From Brevibacterium sp. CS2 (GTDB lineage Bacteria; Actinomycetota; Actinomycetes; Actinomycetales; Brevibacteriaceae): a stretch of DNA of 64,000 nucleotides. The stretch covers positions 3,162,001 to 3,226,000 of the forward strand of contig NZ_CP040020.1 of the NCBI RefSeq assembly GCF_005280295.1, written 5' to 3'. The position numbers were made by a program, and so were the translations under genes. Below, piece after piece: positions 18,026-31,084 of the stretch (its first letter is position 1; the number at the start of each line of letters is the position of its first letter). Below the pieces are notes generated by a model, which worked only from the letters and a program-made list of their open reading frames with translations, did not search any database and had not been told where the DNA came from.

Positions 18026-20365
18026 ATGACCGCACCCACCGTCCACCCCGACAGCACCGACCCCGGCGACTCCGATCCCCGCGACCCTGCCGGTCACCCG
18101 TTCGGTGAGCGGCCTGCTCTCCTGCGGCTGCGGGACTCGGTGGCCGCCCATGATCGGGTGATGCTCGCCCGGATGCAGCTCATCGCCGAGACCATCGTCG
18201 AGGAATGCCTCGACCTCACCCCCGCCCCCGACTGCACCACCTGCGCGGGAACGGCCGGGCCCGTGGTTTCGTCTCCCGATTCTCCCGCCGCCGCGGACTC
18301 TGCAACCGGCATCGCAGAATCCGTGCCCTGTTCCGCGCCCACCGGCACTGCCAGCTCTGCCGCCGGCTGCCCGGGGTGTGGGCGGGACCGGTACGGCCTG
18401 CCTGCCGATGGGTCGCTCGCCCACTGGGTGCTCGAACGCGTCACCGGCGAACACCTCACCTGTCTCGCCGCGGTCCTCGACACCACCATCACACGCGCCT
18501 ACACCGCCGCCCGCGAAGCACTCATCGCGACGTTCAGCCTGCGGGCCTGCCACGACCGCGCCACCACCGGAATCCTGCGCTACGAGCGCCTGCAGTACGC
18601 CGCCCGCCGCGCTCACCGACTCGGGCATGAGAAACTCGCAGCGCTCGATGCGGGGATCACCGCACTGCGTCCCGATCTGTCGTGGGAAGCCTATTGCCGG
18701 GCGGTCAACGAGCTCATCCGGATGCTCACCGATGACGAGGAACAGGAGGAGCAAGTGCGGGAGAACCGGCGGGTCGATTTCTGGCGCAGCGATGCCCGGG
18801 AAGGACGTCTACTCCTCACCGGTCCCCTCGAGCCCCTGCACGCCCTGCACCGCCGCCTCGAGGCCACCGCCCGCGCGATCCGGGCCGCCCACGCCTCGAC
18901 GTTCGGTGAGCAGCTGCCGGCCGGGGCGCAGATTGAGGACGATCGCACCATCCCGCAGCTGATGTTCGACCTCCTCACCGCCACCGCCCCGAGCACCGAC
19001 ATCGAGATCACCACCCCCAACACCACCACCGCCTCCGAGGAGGGCGGCGGCGGTGACGGCGGCAGTAGTCAGGACGCAGGCGCGTTCACTGCTGAGGGGA
19101 GTACCGCAGATCCGAATCCAGGACTCTTCCCCTCCACCGGTGATACCGATGCAGGTGAAGCAGGCCCGGACGGGCGCGTGCGGCAACATGTCACGGTGAC
19201 GTGTCCGTCGAATCAGGACTGGCTGCGCAGACAGGCCACCGTCGTCATCACCGTTCCCTTCCTCACCCTCACCGGACACGCCACACTGCCCGGCACCTGG
19301 TCCGACGGCACCCCCATCCCCGCCGACCTCGCCCGCAGACTCGCCGCCGGGTCGGAGAAATTCACCCGCATCCTCACCGACCCCACCACCGGCGCCATCT
19401 GCCCCGAGATTGCACAGTCCTACACGCTGCCGGCCGGAATGCGCACCACGCTGAACCAGACCTGGGCCTGGTGCACCGCCCCGGGCTGCACGCGGCGAGC
19501 CGAGACCAGCGAAGCCGACCACATCACCCCCTTCGACCACGCCGCTCCTGCTCGTGGCGGGCGGACGGACTTCGACAACCTCCACCCCCTGTGCAAGCAG
19601 CACCACCAGATGAAGACCGAGCGGACCCTGCGCCTGCACCGCACCACCGACGGACTCATCTGCTGGCAATTCACCCACGGCATCACCCACACCACCACAC
19701 CGGCTGACAGGCCCGCCGATCGCGAAAACGCCCGCATCACCCGCCGCCTCCTCGGCCTAACCGACCCCGACCCCGACGAGCCCGATCCGCCGCCGAACGA
19801 ACCCGACGACAACCCGGACACCCCGGGCACCCAACTGTCGGACGGCGACGACGACCTACGGAGTCCTCCCGATGGCGGACCCCCGCGTGACCCTGACGAC
19901 GACCCGCCGGACACCCCGAACACCGGACCACCACACGGCCCCGGCAACGGGCCGCCCGATCAACCGCCCGGAGTATGCCCAGCTGCCAGTCCGCCGCACC
20001 AAGATCCGGATGACAGCACGCCGGGCAGTTCCGCCGCTGCCGTGGTCATCGATCCGTGGGCGTACTGGGAGAAGGTCCCGAAACCGGACCCCGACGCCTC
20101 CGACGCCCCCGACGCCTCCGACGCCTCCGACGCCTCCGACGCCTCCGAGACGGAGGATAACCGTCCGCACGCCACCGCGCCGCAACCCGACACGACGATC
20201 GACCGCGTGCCCGCGGCCAGCCGAGAGGACACGCGCCTCACGGACTCCGTTACGTTGTTCAGCGGCACGTCCGACGACGGGAGCACGGAGGAGACATCCA
20301 CCGCATCTCCCGCCGACGACGGCGACTCCTGGTGGCACGCCGACGACGACCCGCCGCCCTTCTGA
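18026..20365 (+). CDS. DUF222 / HNH endonuclease-domain protein (13E12-like)
   Basis: A 779-residue protein of the actinobacterial DUF222-HNH family, the group of the mycobacterial 13E12 repeat proteins. The DUF222 region spans about residues 20-330. The HNH motif lies near residues 485-535: AWCTAPGCTRRAETSEADHITPFDH, then GGRTDFDNLHPLCKQHHQMKT, with zinc-type Cys and His. A long Pro/Asp-rich disordered tail follows (about 565-779), with a DAS repeat encoded by a nine-base tandem repeat. An insert rich in Gly/Ser/Ala separates the domains. The start has a GGGAGGTGA site. Family members are often multicopy and may be mobile or nuclease-like; activity is not shown. Confidence 0.83.
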   Translation: MTAPTVHPDSTDPGDSDPRDPAGHPFGERPALLRLRDSVAAHDRVMLARMQLIAETIVEECLDLTPAPDCTTCAGTAGPVVSSPDSPAAADSATGIAESVPCSAPTGTASSAAGCPGCGRDRYGLPADGSLAHWVLERVTGEHLTCLAAVLDTTITRAYTAAREALIATFSLRACHDRATTGILRYERLQYAARRAHRLGHEKLAALDAGITALRPDLSWEAYCRAVNELIRMLTDDEEQEEQVRENRRVDFWRSDAREGRLLLTGPLEPLHALHRRLEATARAIRAAHASTFGEQLPAGAQIEDDRTIPQLMFDLLTATAPSTDIEITTPNTTTASEEGGGGDGGSSQDAGAFTAEGSTADPNPGLFPSTGDTDAGEAGPDGRVRQHVTVTCPSNQDWLRRQATVVITVPFLTLTGHATLPGTWSDGTPIPADLARRLAAGSEKFTRILTDPTTGAICPEIAQSYTLPAGMRTTLNQTWAWCTAPGCTRRAETSEADHITPFDHAAPARGGRTDFDNLHPLCKQHHQMKTERTLRLHRTTDGLICWQFTHGITHTTTPADRPADRENARITRRLLGLTDPDPDEPDPPPNEPDDNPDTPGTQLSDGDDDLRSPPDGGPPRDPDDDPPDTPNTGPPHGPGNGPPDQPPGVCPAASPPHQDPDDSTPGSSAAAVVIDPWAYWEKVPKPDPDASDAPDASDASDASDASETEDNRPHATAPQPDTTIDRVPAASREDTRLTDSVTLFSGTSDDGSTEETSTASPADDGDSWWHADDDPPPF
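20091..20144 (+). repeat. nine-base tandem repeat CCGACGCCT, six units
   Basis: Six consecutive copies of CCGACGCCT (the second ends CCC) encode Asp-Ala-Ser/Pro repeats in the disordered tail of the HNH protein. The unit length keeps the frame, so slippage would change only tail length. Confidence 0.75.
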
Positions 20366-20605
20366 ATCGACACGGGACGGCACCTCTCCCGCACCCCAGA
20401 CCGATCCGACCCTGAGATGTGCAGATCCGCTGCTGCTCCAACCAGCAGAGGCTGCCGATCAGAAGGCTGCCGGTCAGAAGGCTTTCAATCTGGGGGGGCT
20501 GACGATCGACTGACGCCGCTGATCAACTGAGCCCGCTGATCAGCTGGAGGCGACCGATCACCGGAGGTCACCGGTCAACAGACACCACTCCTCAGCAGGG
20601 CGACT

Positions 20606-20652
20606 GGCGTTCAGCGGATGCCGGCGTTCAGTGGATCTGGCGTTCAGTGGAT
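20606..20652 (+). repeat. three copies of GGCGTTCAGYGGAT
   Basis: Copies begin at 20606, 20623 and 20639, spaced 17 and 16 bases apart, in the 295-base gap between the convergent HNH and DUF4870 genes. Shorter ggctgccgrtcagaa repeats occur near 20450-20480. No gene is visible in this gap. Confidence 0.5.
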
Positions 20653-20660
20653 GCTCCCCG

Positions 20661-21248
20661 TCAGCGGGGGCTGCCGACCCAGGGCAGTGTTCCGGGCAGC
20701 CAGGCGACCGAGCCGTTCGCCGCCTTGACGGCGCAGACGATCGAGCCGATGACGTGATAGACACCGACGGCCATCCAGATCGCGATCGCGGTGGCGATGG
20801 GGAAGAACCCGCCGGTGTACGGCTCATCCGCCGTCACCACGTAGAGCACGATGAAGTGGATGGTGAAGAGCAGCGCCGTGTACGCGCCGAAGCTGATCGA
20901 CCAGTTGAGGGCGTTCCGGGCGTTGTGCCGCGCGAGCATCGGCTTGTGCCTGCTCTTCGCGTGGACGATCGACGTCGCGATGATCCCGAAGATATTCCCC
21001 AGCAGGGCGAGCCCACACAGACTGATGAGCCCGAGCCACCTGCCCAGCGCCCCGGTCGGCTGCTGCACCGGGACGGGCCCACCGGGCATGGCAGCAGACC
21101 CTGCTTCCGGTGAGAGCTGGTGCCTGCCCCCGGGCTCGAGACCGGAGCTCCGGTGGAGCCCGAAGGCTTGCTCGGGACCAGAGCCCTGGTGGGGACCGGG
21201 GACATGCTGGGGGTTGTCGGGGTGGCGGGGATTGTGGGGGCCGTTCAC
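20661..21248 (-). CDS. DUF4870 (Tic20-like) small membrane protein
   Basis: This 195-residue protein has a Pro/Gly/His/Gln-rich disordered start (residues 1-70) and then a DUF4870 membrane domain with three to four helices. The pattern LGLISLCGLALLGNIFGIIATSIVHAKSR, then ARHNARNALNWSISFGAYTALLF, then IWMAVGVYHVIGSIVCAVKAANG is typical. The family is common and its role is unknown. It starts at GTG 21248, 31 bases after the ligA stop, and may be co-transcribed with ligA. Confidence 0.8.
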   Translation of the reverse strand: MNGPHNPRHPDNPQHVPGPHQGSGPEQAFGLHRSSGLEPGGRHQLSPEAGSAAMPGGPVPVQQPTGALGRWLGLISLCGLALLGNIFGIIATSIVHAKSRHKPMLARHNARNALNWSISFGAYTALLFTIHFIVLYVVTADEPYTGGFFPIATAIAIWMAVGVYHVIGSIVCAVKAANGSVAWLPGTLPWVGSPR

Positions 21249-21279
21249 AGTGCTCTCAGCTCATGACGTTCGAACCGGC

Positions 21280-24957
<3,678 letters not shown>

Positions 24958-24961
<4 letters not shown>

Positions 24962-26937
24962 CGGCCGCGTCCGCGCAGGTGGACCCGGCGGATGCCCGGG
25001 GTGTCGAAGCCCATGATGCGGCCGTAGAAGCCGAGCTCGGTCTCGAGGGAGTCGATGAGGTTCTCGGGCCGCACGAAGCCGTGCGATTCGCGTGGGTAGA
25101 CCTTCGCGACGAAGGGCAGGTCGAGTCGTTCGAGTGCCGCGACGAGCCGGCGCGTCTGGCTCTGCGGAACCACGGTGTCGAGTGCGCCGTGGAACACCGC
25201 CACCGGGGCGGACAGCGCGTCGAGCCGGTTGAGCGGGGCGCGCTCCTCGTAGATCTCCGCAGATTCCGGCAGCGGGCCGACGAGCGTGCCGATGTAGTGC
25301 GATTCGAAATCGTGGGTCTCGGTGACGAACCGGGTGAGCTCCGCGACCCCGTAGTAGGAGGCCCCGCAGGCGAAATCGGTGGTCGTGGTCAGCGCGTTGA
25401 GCACGGTCCACCCGCCGGCGGAGCCGCCGCTGATCGCCAGTCGGTCCGGGTCCGCCTCCCCGGCGGCGGCGAGTCCGCGGAGCACGGTGACGGTGTCCTG
25501 CACGTCGACGATCCCCCACTGCCCGCGCAGCCGGTTGCGGTAGGCCCGCCCGTAGCCGGTCGAGCCGCCGTAGTTGACGTCGACGACGCCGATCCCGCGC
25601 GAGGTGAAGAAGGCGTGGTGCGCCGACACCATCGGCACCGCCTGCCCGGTGGGCCCGCCGTGGACGAACGCGACATAGGGCGGCACCTCACCGGCGGGTC
25701 CGGAGAACCCCGGGCTGCGCGGCGGGTACACGACGGCGGGGACGCCGTCGAACTCCCGCAGCTCCGCGGTGGGATAGTGGTCGGCGTGCGCGAGGCGCGC
25801 GTTCGACAGTGCCACCGGCGACAGCTCGCCGCTCGCGAGCTCGAAGGTGTAGAGACCGCTCACCCGGTGCGCACTGCCCCCGACGAGCAGGGCTGTGCCC
25901 TCGCGATAGTCCTGGATCGAGAAGCTCGTCAGCCCGCAGTCGATCATCCGGTGCTCGCCGGTGCGGACATCGGACCAGACGAGGGAGGAGGTGCCGTACC
26001 GGCTCTCGGCGAGGATCCGATTGCCGTGCTCCACCGGCAGGTGCCAGCGGTCGCCGAGCGACCACAGCGGGCCGCCGATCTCCCCATCGGTGCTCAGCAG
26101 GGGGACCTCCTCGGCCGGTCGGGCCCCGGCCTCGCCCCGGCAGCGGGCGAGAAAGGTCGGCACGTCGAGCCGATAGAGCTCCCACCAGCCGGTCCGGTCG
26201 GCGCTGACGACGAGCGTGCTGCTGCCGAGCCATTCCGGCTGCAGCACCGACTCCTCGGCACGTCCGAAGATCGCAACCGCGGGCCCGACCGGGCGCCCCT
26301 CGGAGAGCTCCTGGATGTACACCCGGGTCTCGTCCCAGGGCATGTGCGGGTGGTCCCAGCCGACGAACGACAGATGGCGGCCGTCCGGTGAGATCCGCGG
26401 CCAGGCGAGGAAGTGCGGCCCCTCGGCCAGGGTGACGAGCGCGCCGGCGTCGGGCCCGCCGGTCTCGATGGCCACGATGGAGCGGTGCACCTCGCCGGGG
26501 GCGCGGTGGCTCTCCCGGACTGCGAGGAGCCGGTCGCCGCTGAGCACGAGGTCGCCGTAGCGCACGGTCGACCGGGTCGCCGGGGTGAGCGGGACGGGAC
26601 GGGCACCCGGGTCGGTGGTGTCGAGTGCGTGGACGCGCTGGTCGGTCGCGTTGACGAAGTAGAGCGTGCCCGAGGGTCCGTCGATCTCCCAGGCCCCGCC
26701 GCCGTACTCGTGGACGCGGCTGCGGGCGTTGTGGCCGCACGGGAGGACGAGCTCCCCGTCGCCGAACCGGCCGGTGCGGGACACGAAGATCCCGGTCCGC
26801 CCCTCCTCGTCGGAGATGCGCTGGGAGTACCAGATCGCTTCGCCGGCGAACCGGGCGCGCTGGATCGGCTCGGACCCTGCGGCCACGTGTGCGGCGGTGA
26901 TCGGGGAATCCCAGGATCCGAACGGTGCGGTGCTCAT
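24958..26937 (-). CDS. S9-family prolyl oligopeptidase-like serine peptidase
   Basis: This 659-residue peptidase has an N-terminal beta-propeller with WD40/PD40-like repeats (about 30-390, e.g. WPRISPDGRHLSFVGWDHPHMPWDE) and a C-terminal alpha/beta hydrolase domain. Catalytic residues are the nucleophile near Ser506 in SGGSAGGWT, the Asp in HGALDTVVP and the His in RESHGF. GGPTGQ forms the oxyanion region. Such enzymes cleave short peptides, acylaminoacyl peptides or dipeptides in the cytoplasm, and no signal peptide is present. A TACTGT box lies six bases before the ATG, giving the gene its own leaderless start. Confidence 0.88.
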
Positions 26938-26943
26938 GGCACC

Positions 26944-26949
26944 ACAGTA
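26944..26949 (-). promoter_or_regulatory. candidate -10 box for the S9 peptidase gene
   Basis: The minus strand reads TACTGT, then six bases, then the ATG at 26937. This suggests a leaderless transcript starting here, separate from the desulfurase-mnmA transcript. Confidence 0.45.
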
Positions 26950-26970
26950 GCGAGTGGGACGGACGTCATG

Positions 26971-26991
26971 CCCCCGGGGCACTGCCGGGGG
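26971..26991 (-). terminator. short GC hairpin after mnmA
   Basis: CCCCCGG (26971-26977) and CCGGGGG (26985-26991) pair around a seven-base loop, about 130 bases past the ancestral mnmA stop. There is no T-run, so the call is weak. Confidence 0.35.
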
Positions 26992-27120
26992 GCCGGGCGG
27001 GGTCCGTCACCGGGGACCGCGGTGCAGAACAGGGGGCCGCCGACCGCCGTCGGTCATGACGATCTGGACCTCGGCATCGGTGAGGGTGCGGCGTCCCCGG
27101 CAACCCGCCGGCGCGGGGCC

Positions 27121-28375
27121 TCAGACCGCCGCGGTGCTGCGGTGCGCGCGATCGATCGTCGACTGGCCTAGCACCCGGGTGCCGCGGTAGACGACCATGG
27201 TCTGCCCCGGGGCCACCCCGGACAGGGGGCGTTCGGTGACGACGTGCATGAGCTAAGCCGGGCGGGCGGGAGCGGGGCACGGTGATGGCCGCGGGGTCGG
27301 AGGGTTCCCCTGCCCCCGTCACGGTGGCGGTCGCCTCCGCCTCGGCGTCCTCCGCCTCAGCGCTGTGCTCGCCGTCCCCCACCTCAGTGATGAGCTCACC
27401 GAGCCACATCCGGGCCGGCACCGGGTCGGCATGGGCTCGGATCTGCACCTCGCAGTCGATCGCCTGGGACTCCGCGTAGCCGACGTCCGCCGGGGGCGCG
27501 CCGCACCACGAGGTGCGGATCCCGTCGAGGCGGTCGACGGACAGCTCCCTGCGCGGACCGACCGTCACGGTATTCTCCCGCGAGTCGAGGTCGACGACGT
27601 AGCGCGGCTTCCCGTCCGCCGCCGGCCGCTCGATCCGAAGGCCCTTGCGCTGCCCGATCGTGTAGGTCATCGCGCCCTCGTGCTCGCCGAGCACGGCCCC
27701 CTCGGTGTCCTTGATGAGGCCGGGGCGCATGGGGATCTTGTCGGATAGCCACGCCTTCGTGTCCCCGTCGGGGATGAAGCAGATGTCGTAGGAGTCGGGC
27801 TTGTCCGCCACCGGGAAGCCGCGTTCGCGGGCCTCGGCGCGGACCTCAGCCTTCGCCGTCGCCGCGCCGATCGGGAAGAAGCAGTGGCGCAGCTGCTCGG
27901 CGGTGAGCACGCCGAGCACATAGGACTGGTCCTTGTTGAGATCGAGGCCGCGGTGGAGCTCGGGGGTGCCATCGGCCCCCTCGATGATCTCCGCGTAGTG
28001 GCCCGTGGCGACCGCGTCGAAGCCGAGCGCGAGCGCCCGGTCAAGGAGGGCGGCGAACTTGATCTTCTCGTTGCAGCGCATGCACGGGTTCGGGGTGCGG
28101 CCCTGCGAGTACTCGGCGATGAAGTCGTCGACGACGTCCTCCTTGAACCGCTCGGAGAAGTCCCACACGTAGAACGGGATGCCGAGCAGGCCCGCCACCC
28201 GGTGGGCGTCGCGGGAGTCCTCGATCGTGCAGCACCCGCGCGAGCCGGTGCGCAGGGTGCCCGGCATCCGGGAGAGCGCGAGGTGCACGCCGACGACCTC
28301 GTGCCCGGCGTCGACCGCGCGGGCGGCGGCGACGGCCGAGTCGACGCCTCCTGACATCGCGGCGAGGATCCTCAT
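27121..28375 (-). pseudogene. mnmA: tRNA 2-thiouridylase MnmA with 3' frameshift
   Basis: MnmA thiolates U34 of Glu, Gln and Lys tRNAs, using sulfur from the desulfurase encoded just upstream. The PP-loop SGGVDS (8-13), catalytic Cys98 in NPCMRCN and the second catalytic Cys in [12 protein letters not shown] are intact. The normal C-terminal motif ([22 protein letters not shown] and [15 protein letters not shown]) is present but lies in another frame, from about 27,249 down to the stop at 27,121. The main frame instead continues through arginine-rich nonsense to 26,966. A TAG precedes the second frame at 27,253-27,255, so the one-base change must lie between about 27,240 and 27,253. A Glu/Ala/Thr-rich insert precedes the break. 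Either the last beta-barrel strands are lost or the base is a sequencing error. Confidence 0.8.
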
Positions 28376-29613
28376 GCCGGGGCCCCCGATGCCATGCCGG
28401 CCCGGCGGGCGCGCACGACGATCTCCGGCAGCGCGGCGAGGAGGCGATCGACGTCGGCCTCGCTCGTCTCCGGGCCGAGTGTGAAGCGCTGGCAGGCGCG
28501 CGCGGTCGGCTCGTCGCGCCCGCAGGCGAGCAGCACTTCCGAGGGCCGCGACACCCCGGCCGAGCAGGCCGAACCCGCCGAGGTCGCGAAGCCGGCAGCG
28601 TCGAAGCCGAAGATCAGGGTGTCGCCCTCGCACCCGGGGAACACGAAGTGGACGTTGTTCGGCAGCCGGCCCGCGCCGGGCGGGCCGGACAGCTCGGCCT
28701 CGGGGACCGCCGCGGTGATCCCGTCGATGAGCCGGTCGCGGAGCGCGGCCATGTGCCCCGCCCGGGCCGGCAGGTCCGCGGTCGCGGCGGTCGCGGCGGC
28801 GGCGAAGGCGACGGCCCCGGCCACGTCGAGGGTCCCTGAGCGCACGGAGCGCTCCTGCCCGCCGCCGTGGAGCACCGGCTCCGGTGCCAGGTCGCGGCCG
28901 AGCACGAGCGCGCCGATGCCCACCGGGCCGCCGATCTTGTGAGCGGTCACCGTCATCGCGTCGACGCCGACTGCGGCGAAGTCGAGCGGGAGCTGGCCGA
29001 ATGCCTGCACCGCGTCGGTGTGCACTGGCACCCGGTGAGCGCGGGCGAGCGCGGCGACCTCCGCGATCGGCTGCACCGTGCCGATCTCGTTGTTCGCCGC
29101 CATCACCGACACGAGCGCGGTCCGATCCGGATCCGCCGTGAGCGCCGCCTCGTACGCCGCGAGGTCGAGGCGGCCGTCGGCATCGACGGGGATCCGCACG
29201 ACCTCGGCACCGAGCCCGGTGAGCCAGTCGGCAGCCTCGGACACGGCGGGGTGCTCGATCGCGGAGATGAGGATGCGGGGGCGCGGTGGCGAGGAGTGTT
29301 CGCCGCCGCTGGGCTCCTCGCCCGAGGAGGCGTCACCCGCGCTGCCGACATCGGCGTTGCGCAGCCTCCACAGCCCCTTGATCGCGAGGTTGTCCGCCTC
29401 CGTGCCGCCGGAGGTGAGGACGACCTCGGCCGGGGTGCTCGCGTCGACGGCCCGTGCGATGTCCTCACGGGCCTGCTCGATCCTCATCCGGGCGGCCTGG
29501 CCCTCCGCGTGGAGGGACGAGGGGTTGGCTGCGCGCCGGAGCTCCGCGGTGTACGCGTCGAGCACGTCCGGCGGCATCGGCGAGGTGGCGGCATGGTCGA
29601 AGTAGGTGCGCAT
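28372..29613 (-). CDS. cysteine desulfurase (NifS/IscS family)
   Basis: This PLP enzyme takes sulfur from cysteine and hands it to acceptors, here most likely MnmA, whose start it overlaps as ATGA. The opening [16 protein letters not shown], the [14 protein letters not shown] loop, the PLP lysine Lys226 in [10 protein letters not shown] and the catalytic Cys350 in SAGSACSAG are all visible. The product has 413 residues, including a Gly/Ser/Glu-rich insert at 89-112 between strands. The mnmA-adjacent copy is the one used for tRNA thiolation in actinobacteria such as Mycobacterium (iscS beside mnmA). Whether it also serves Fe-S assembly is not decided. Confidence 0.93.
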   Translation of the reverse strand: MRTYFDHAATSPMPPDVLDAYTAELRRAANPSSLHAEGQAARMRIEQAREDIARAVDASTPAEVVLTSGGTEADNLAIKGLWRLRNADVGSAGDASSGEEPSGGEHSSPPRPRILISAIEHPAVSEAADWLTGLGAEVVRIPVDADGRLDLAAYEAALTADPDRTALVSVMAANNEIGTVQPIAEVAALARAHRVPVHTDAVQAFGQLPLDFAAVGVDAMTVTAHKIGGPVGIGALVLGRDLAPEPVLHGGGQERSVRSGTLDVAGAVAFAAAATAATADLPARAGHMAALRDRLIDGITAAVPEAELSGPPGAGRLPNNVHFVFPGCEGDTLIFGFDAAGFATSAGSACSAGVSRPSEVLLACGRDEPTARACQRFTLGPETSEADVDRLLAALPEIVVRARRAGMASGAPA

Positions 29614-29621
29614 CGTGGGCG

Positions 29622-29627
29622 ATTCTA
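29622..29627 (-). promoter_or_regulatory. candidate -10 box for the cysteine desulfurase gene
   Basis: The minus strand reads TAGAAT, followed by eight bases and the ATG at 29613. It shares the 82-base divergent gap with the MFS promoter. Confidence 0.4.
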
Positions 29628-29682
29628 CGCGGCGTCCCGTCCACCAGGCGACCCCGCCGAACGCCGCGGCCGGGCCTCGTCC

Positions 29683-29688
29683 TACCAT
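29683..29688 (+). promoter_or_regulatory. candidate -10 box for the MFS gene
   Basis: TACCAT is followed by seven bases and the ATG at 29696, the same leaderless layout as several other genes in the window. Confidence 0.4.
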
Positions 29689-29695
29689 TCCTCTC

Positions 29696-31084
29696 ATGAC
29701 TTCCACCCCTGCGAGGACCGCCGAGGCCGCTCCGCGCTCGGCCGTCCGGCGCGTCGCGCTGGCCTCGGGCATCGGCAACGCGATCGAGCTGTACGACTTC
29801 ATCATCTACGGCCTCGCCTCGGCGATCGTGTTCAACCAGGTCTTCTTCGTCACCGAGGACCCGCTCGTCGGCACCCTCATCGCCTTCCTCACCATGGGTG
29901 CCGGCTTCCTGTCCCGCCCGCTCGGCGGGCTCGTATTCGGCCACTTCGGCGACCGCCTCGGGCGCAAGTCGATGCTCGTCATCACCCTCACCGCGACCGG
30001 CGTGTGCACCTTCCTCATCGGCCTCGTGCCGGCGACCGCCGAGATCGGTCTCGCCGCGCCGTTCATCGTGCTCGCGCTCCGCCTGCTCCAGGGCTTCTTC
30101 ATGGGCGGGGAGCAGGGCGGCGCCTTCGTCATGGTGACCGAGCACGCCCCGGCCGGCACGAAGTCGTTCTACGGCGGCTGGGCGACGGGCGGCTCCCCGC
30201 TCGGCTCGATCCTCGGCACGCTGTCCTTCACGCTCGCGGCCTCGGCCACGGGGGATGCGTTCCTCGACTGGGGCTGGCGGCTGCCGTTCTTCGCCTCCGC
30301 CGTCCTCGTGCTCGTCGGTCTCTACATCCGGCTGCGCCTCGACGAGTCGCCCGAGTTCACCGCGCTCGAGCGCACCGACTCGACGGCGGCCGCGCCCCTC
30401 GTCGAGGTGGTGGGCACCGCCGGCATGTTCGTGCTCGCCGGGATCCTCCTCAACATGGGCTTCAACCTCACGATCTTCATCATCAACACCTTCTCCATGG
30501 CATTCGGCACGGAGGCGCTCGGGATGGAGCGCTCGACGATCCTCACCGCCGGGCTCATCGGCTCCGCGGTGCACCTCGTCACCTGCCTCACCGCCGCCTA
30601 TCTGGGTGACCGGCTGGGGATGACGCGGGTGATGGGGATCGGGACCGTGCTCCTCATCGCCTGGGCGTTCCCGTTCTTCTGGTTCTTCTCCTCGGCCACC
30701 GCGACGGGTGCCACGATCGCGATCGTCGGCGGCTACGCGTTCGCCGGCATCGTGTGGGGACCCATGGCGTACTGGTTCACCGCACTGTTCGCCCCGCGCT
30801 TCCGCTACTCGGGCGTGTCCGTGTCGTTCCAGGTCGGAGCGGTGCTCGGCGGCGGCCTGTCCCCCTCGGTGTCGACCTGGCTGCTCCAGATCTCCGACGG
30901 CGCGACCTGGCCGATCTCGGTCTACCTCGTCATCGGCGGCCTGCTCGCCCTCATCGGCCTGACGATGGGCCGGACCCGCATCGCACAGATGCAGCGGCCC
31001 GCCGTCGGGCAGGCTGCCGGGCAGCCCCCGGCCCTGCAGTCCCCAGCCCAGCAGCCCTCGGCTCACCGGCCTTCGGCTCAGTAG
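29696..31084 (+). CDS. MFS transporter, metabolite:H+ symporter type
   Basis: A 462-residue carrier with about twelve membrane segments. The start VALASGIGNAIELYDFIIYGLASA, the loop GHFGDRLGRKSMLV between helices 2 and 3, and LRLLQGFFMGGEQGGAFVMVTEHAP are hallmarks of the ProP/ShiA-like metabolite:proton symporters for small organic acids or osmolytes. The C-terminus is a Gln/Pro/Ala-rich tail with AQQPSA-type repeats. ATG 29696 is preferred over the ATG at 29606 because upstream codons overlap the desulfurase start and encode no conserved residues. It ends tail to tail with the next gene, overlapping by seven bases. The substrate is unknown. Confidence 0.87.
   Translation: MTSTPARTAEAAPRSAVRRVALASGIGNAIELYDFIIYGLASAIVFNQVFFVTEDPLVGTLIAFLTMGAGFLSRPLGGLVFGHFGDRLGRKSMLVITLTATGVCTFLIGLVPATAEIGLAAPFIVLALRLLQGFFMGGEQGGAFVMVTEHAPAGTKSFYGGWATGGSPLGSILGTLSFTLAASATGDAFLDWGWRLPFFASAVLVLVGLYIRLRLDESPEFTALERTDSTAAAPLVEVVGTAGMFVLAGILLNMGFNLTIFIINTFSMAFGTEALGMERSTILTAGLIGSAVHLVTCLTAAYLGDRLGMTRVMGIGTVLLIAWAFPFFWFFSSATATGATIAIVGGYAFAGIVWGPMAYWFTALFAPRFRYSGVSVSFQVGAVLGGGLSPSVSTWLLQISDGATWPISVYLVIGGLLALIGLTMGRTRIAQMQRPAVGQAAGQPPALQSPAQQPSAHRPSAQ

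Noticed and set aside
17639..18754. 371-residue minus-strand open frame before and across the HNH gene start
   Set aside because: It overlaps the well-supported DUF222 gene on the other strand, shows Gly/Arg-rich low complexity and no ribosome site.
20091..20144. Tandem repeat considered as a CRISPR-like array
   Set aside because: The nine-base units have no spacers and lie in frame within a coding region.
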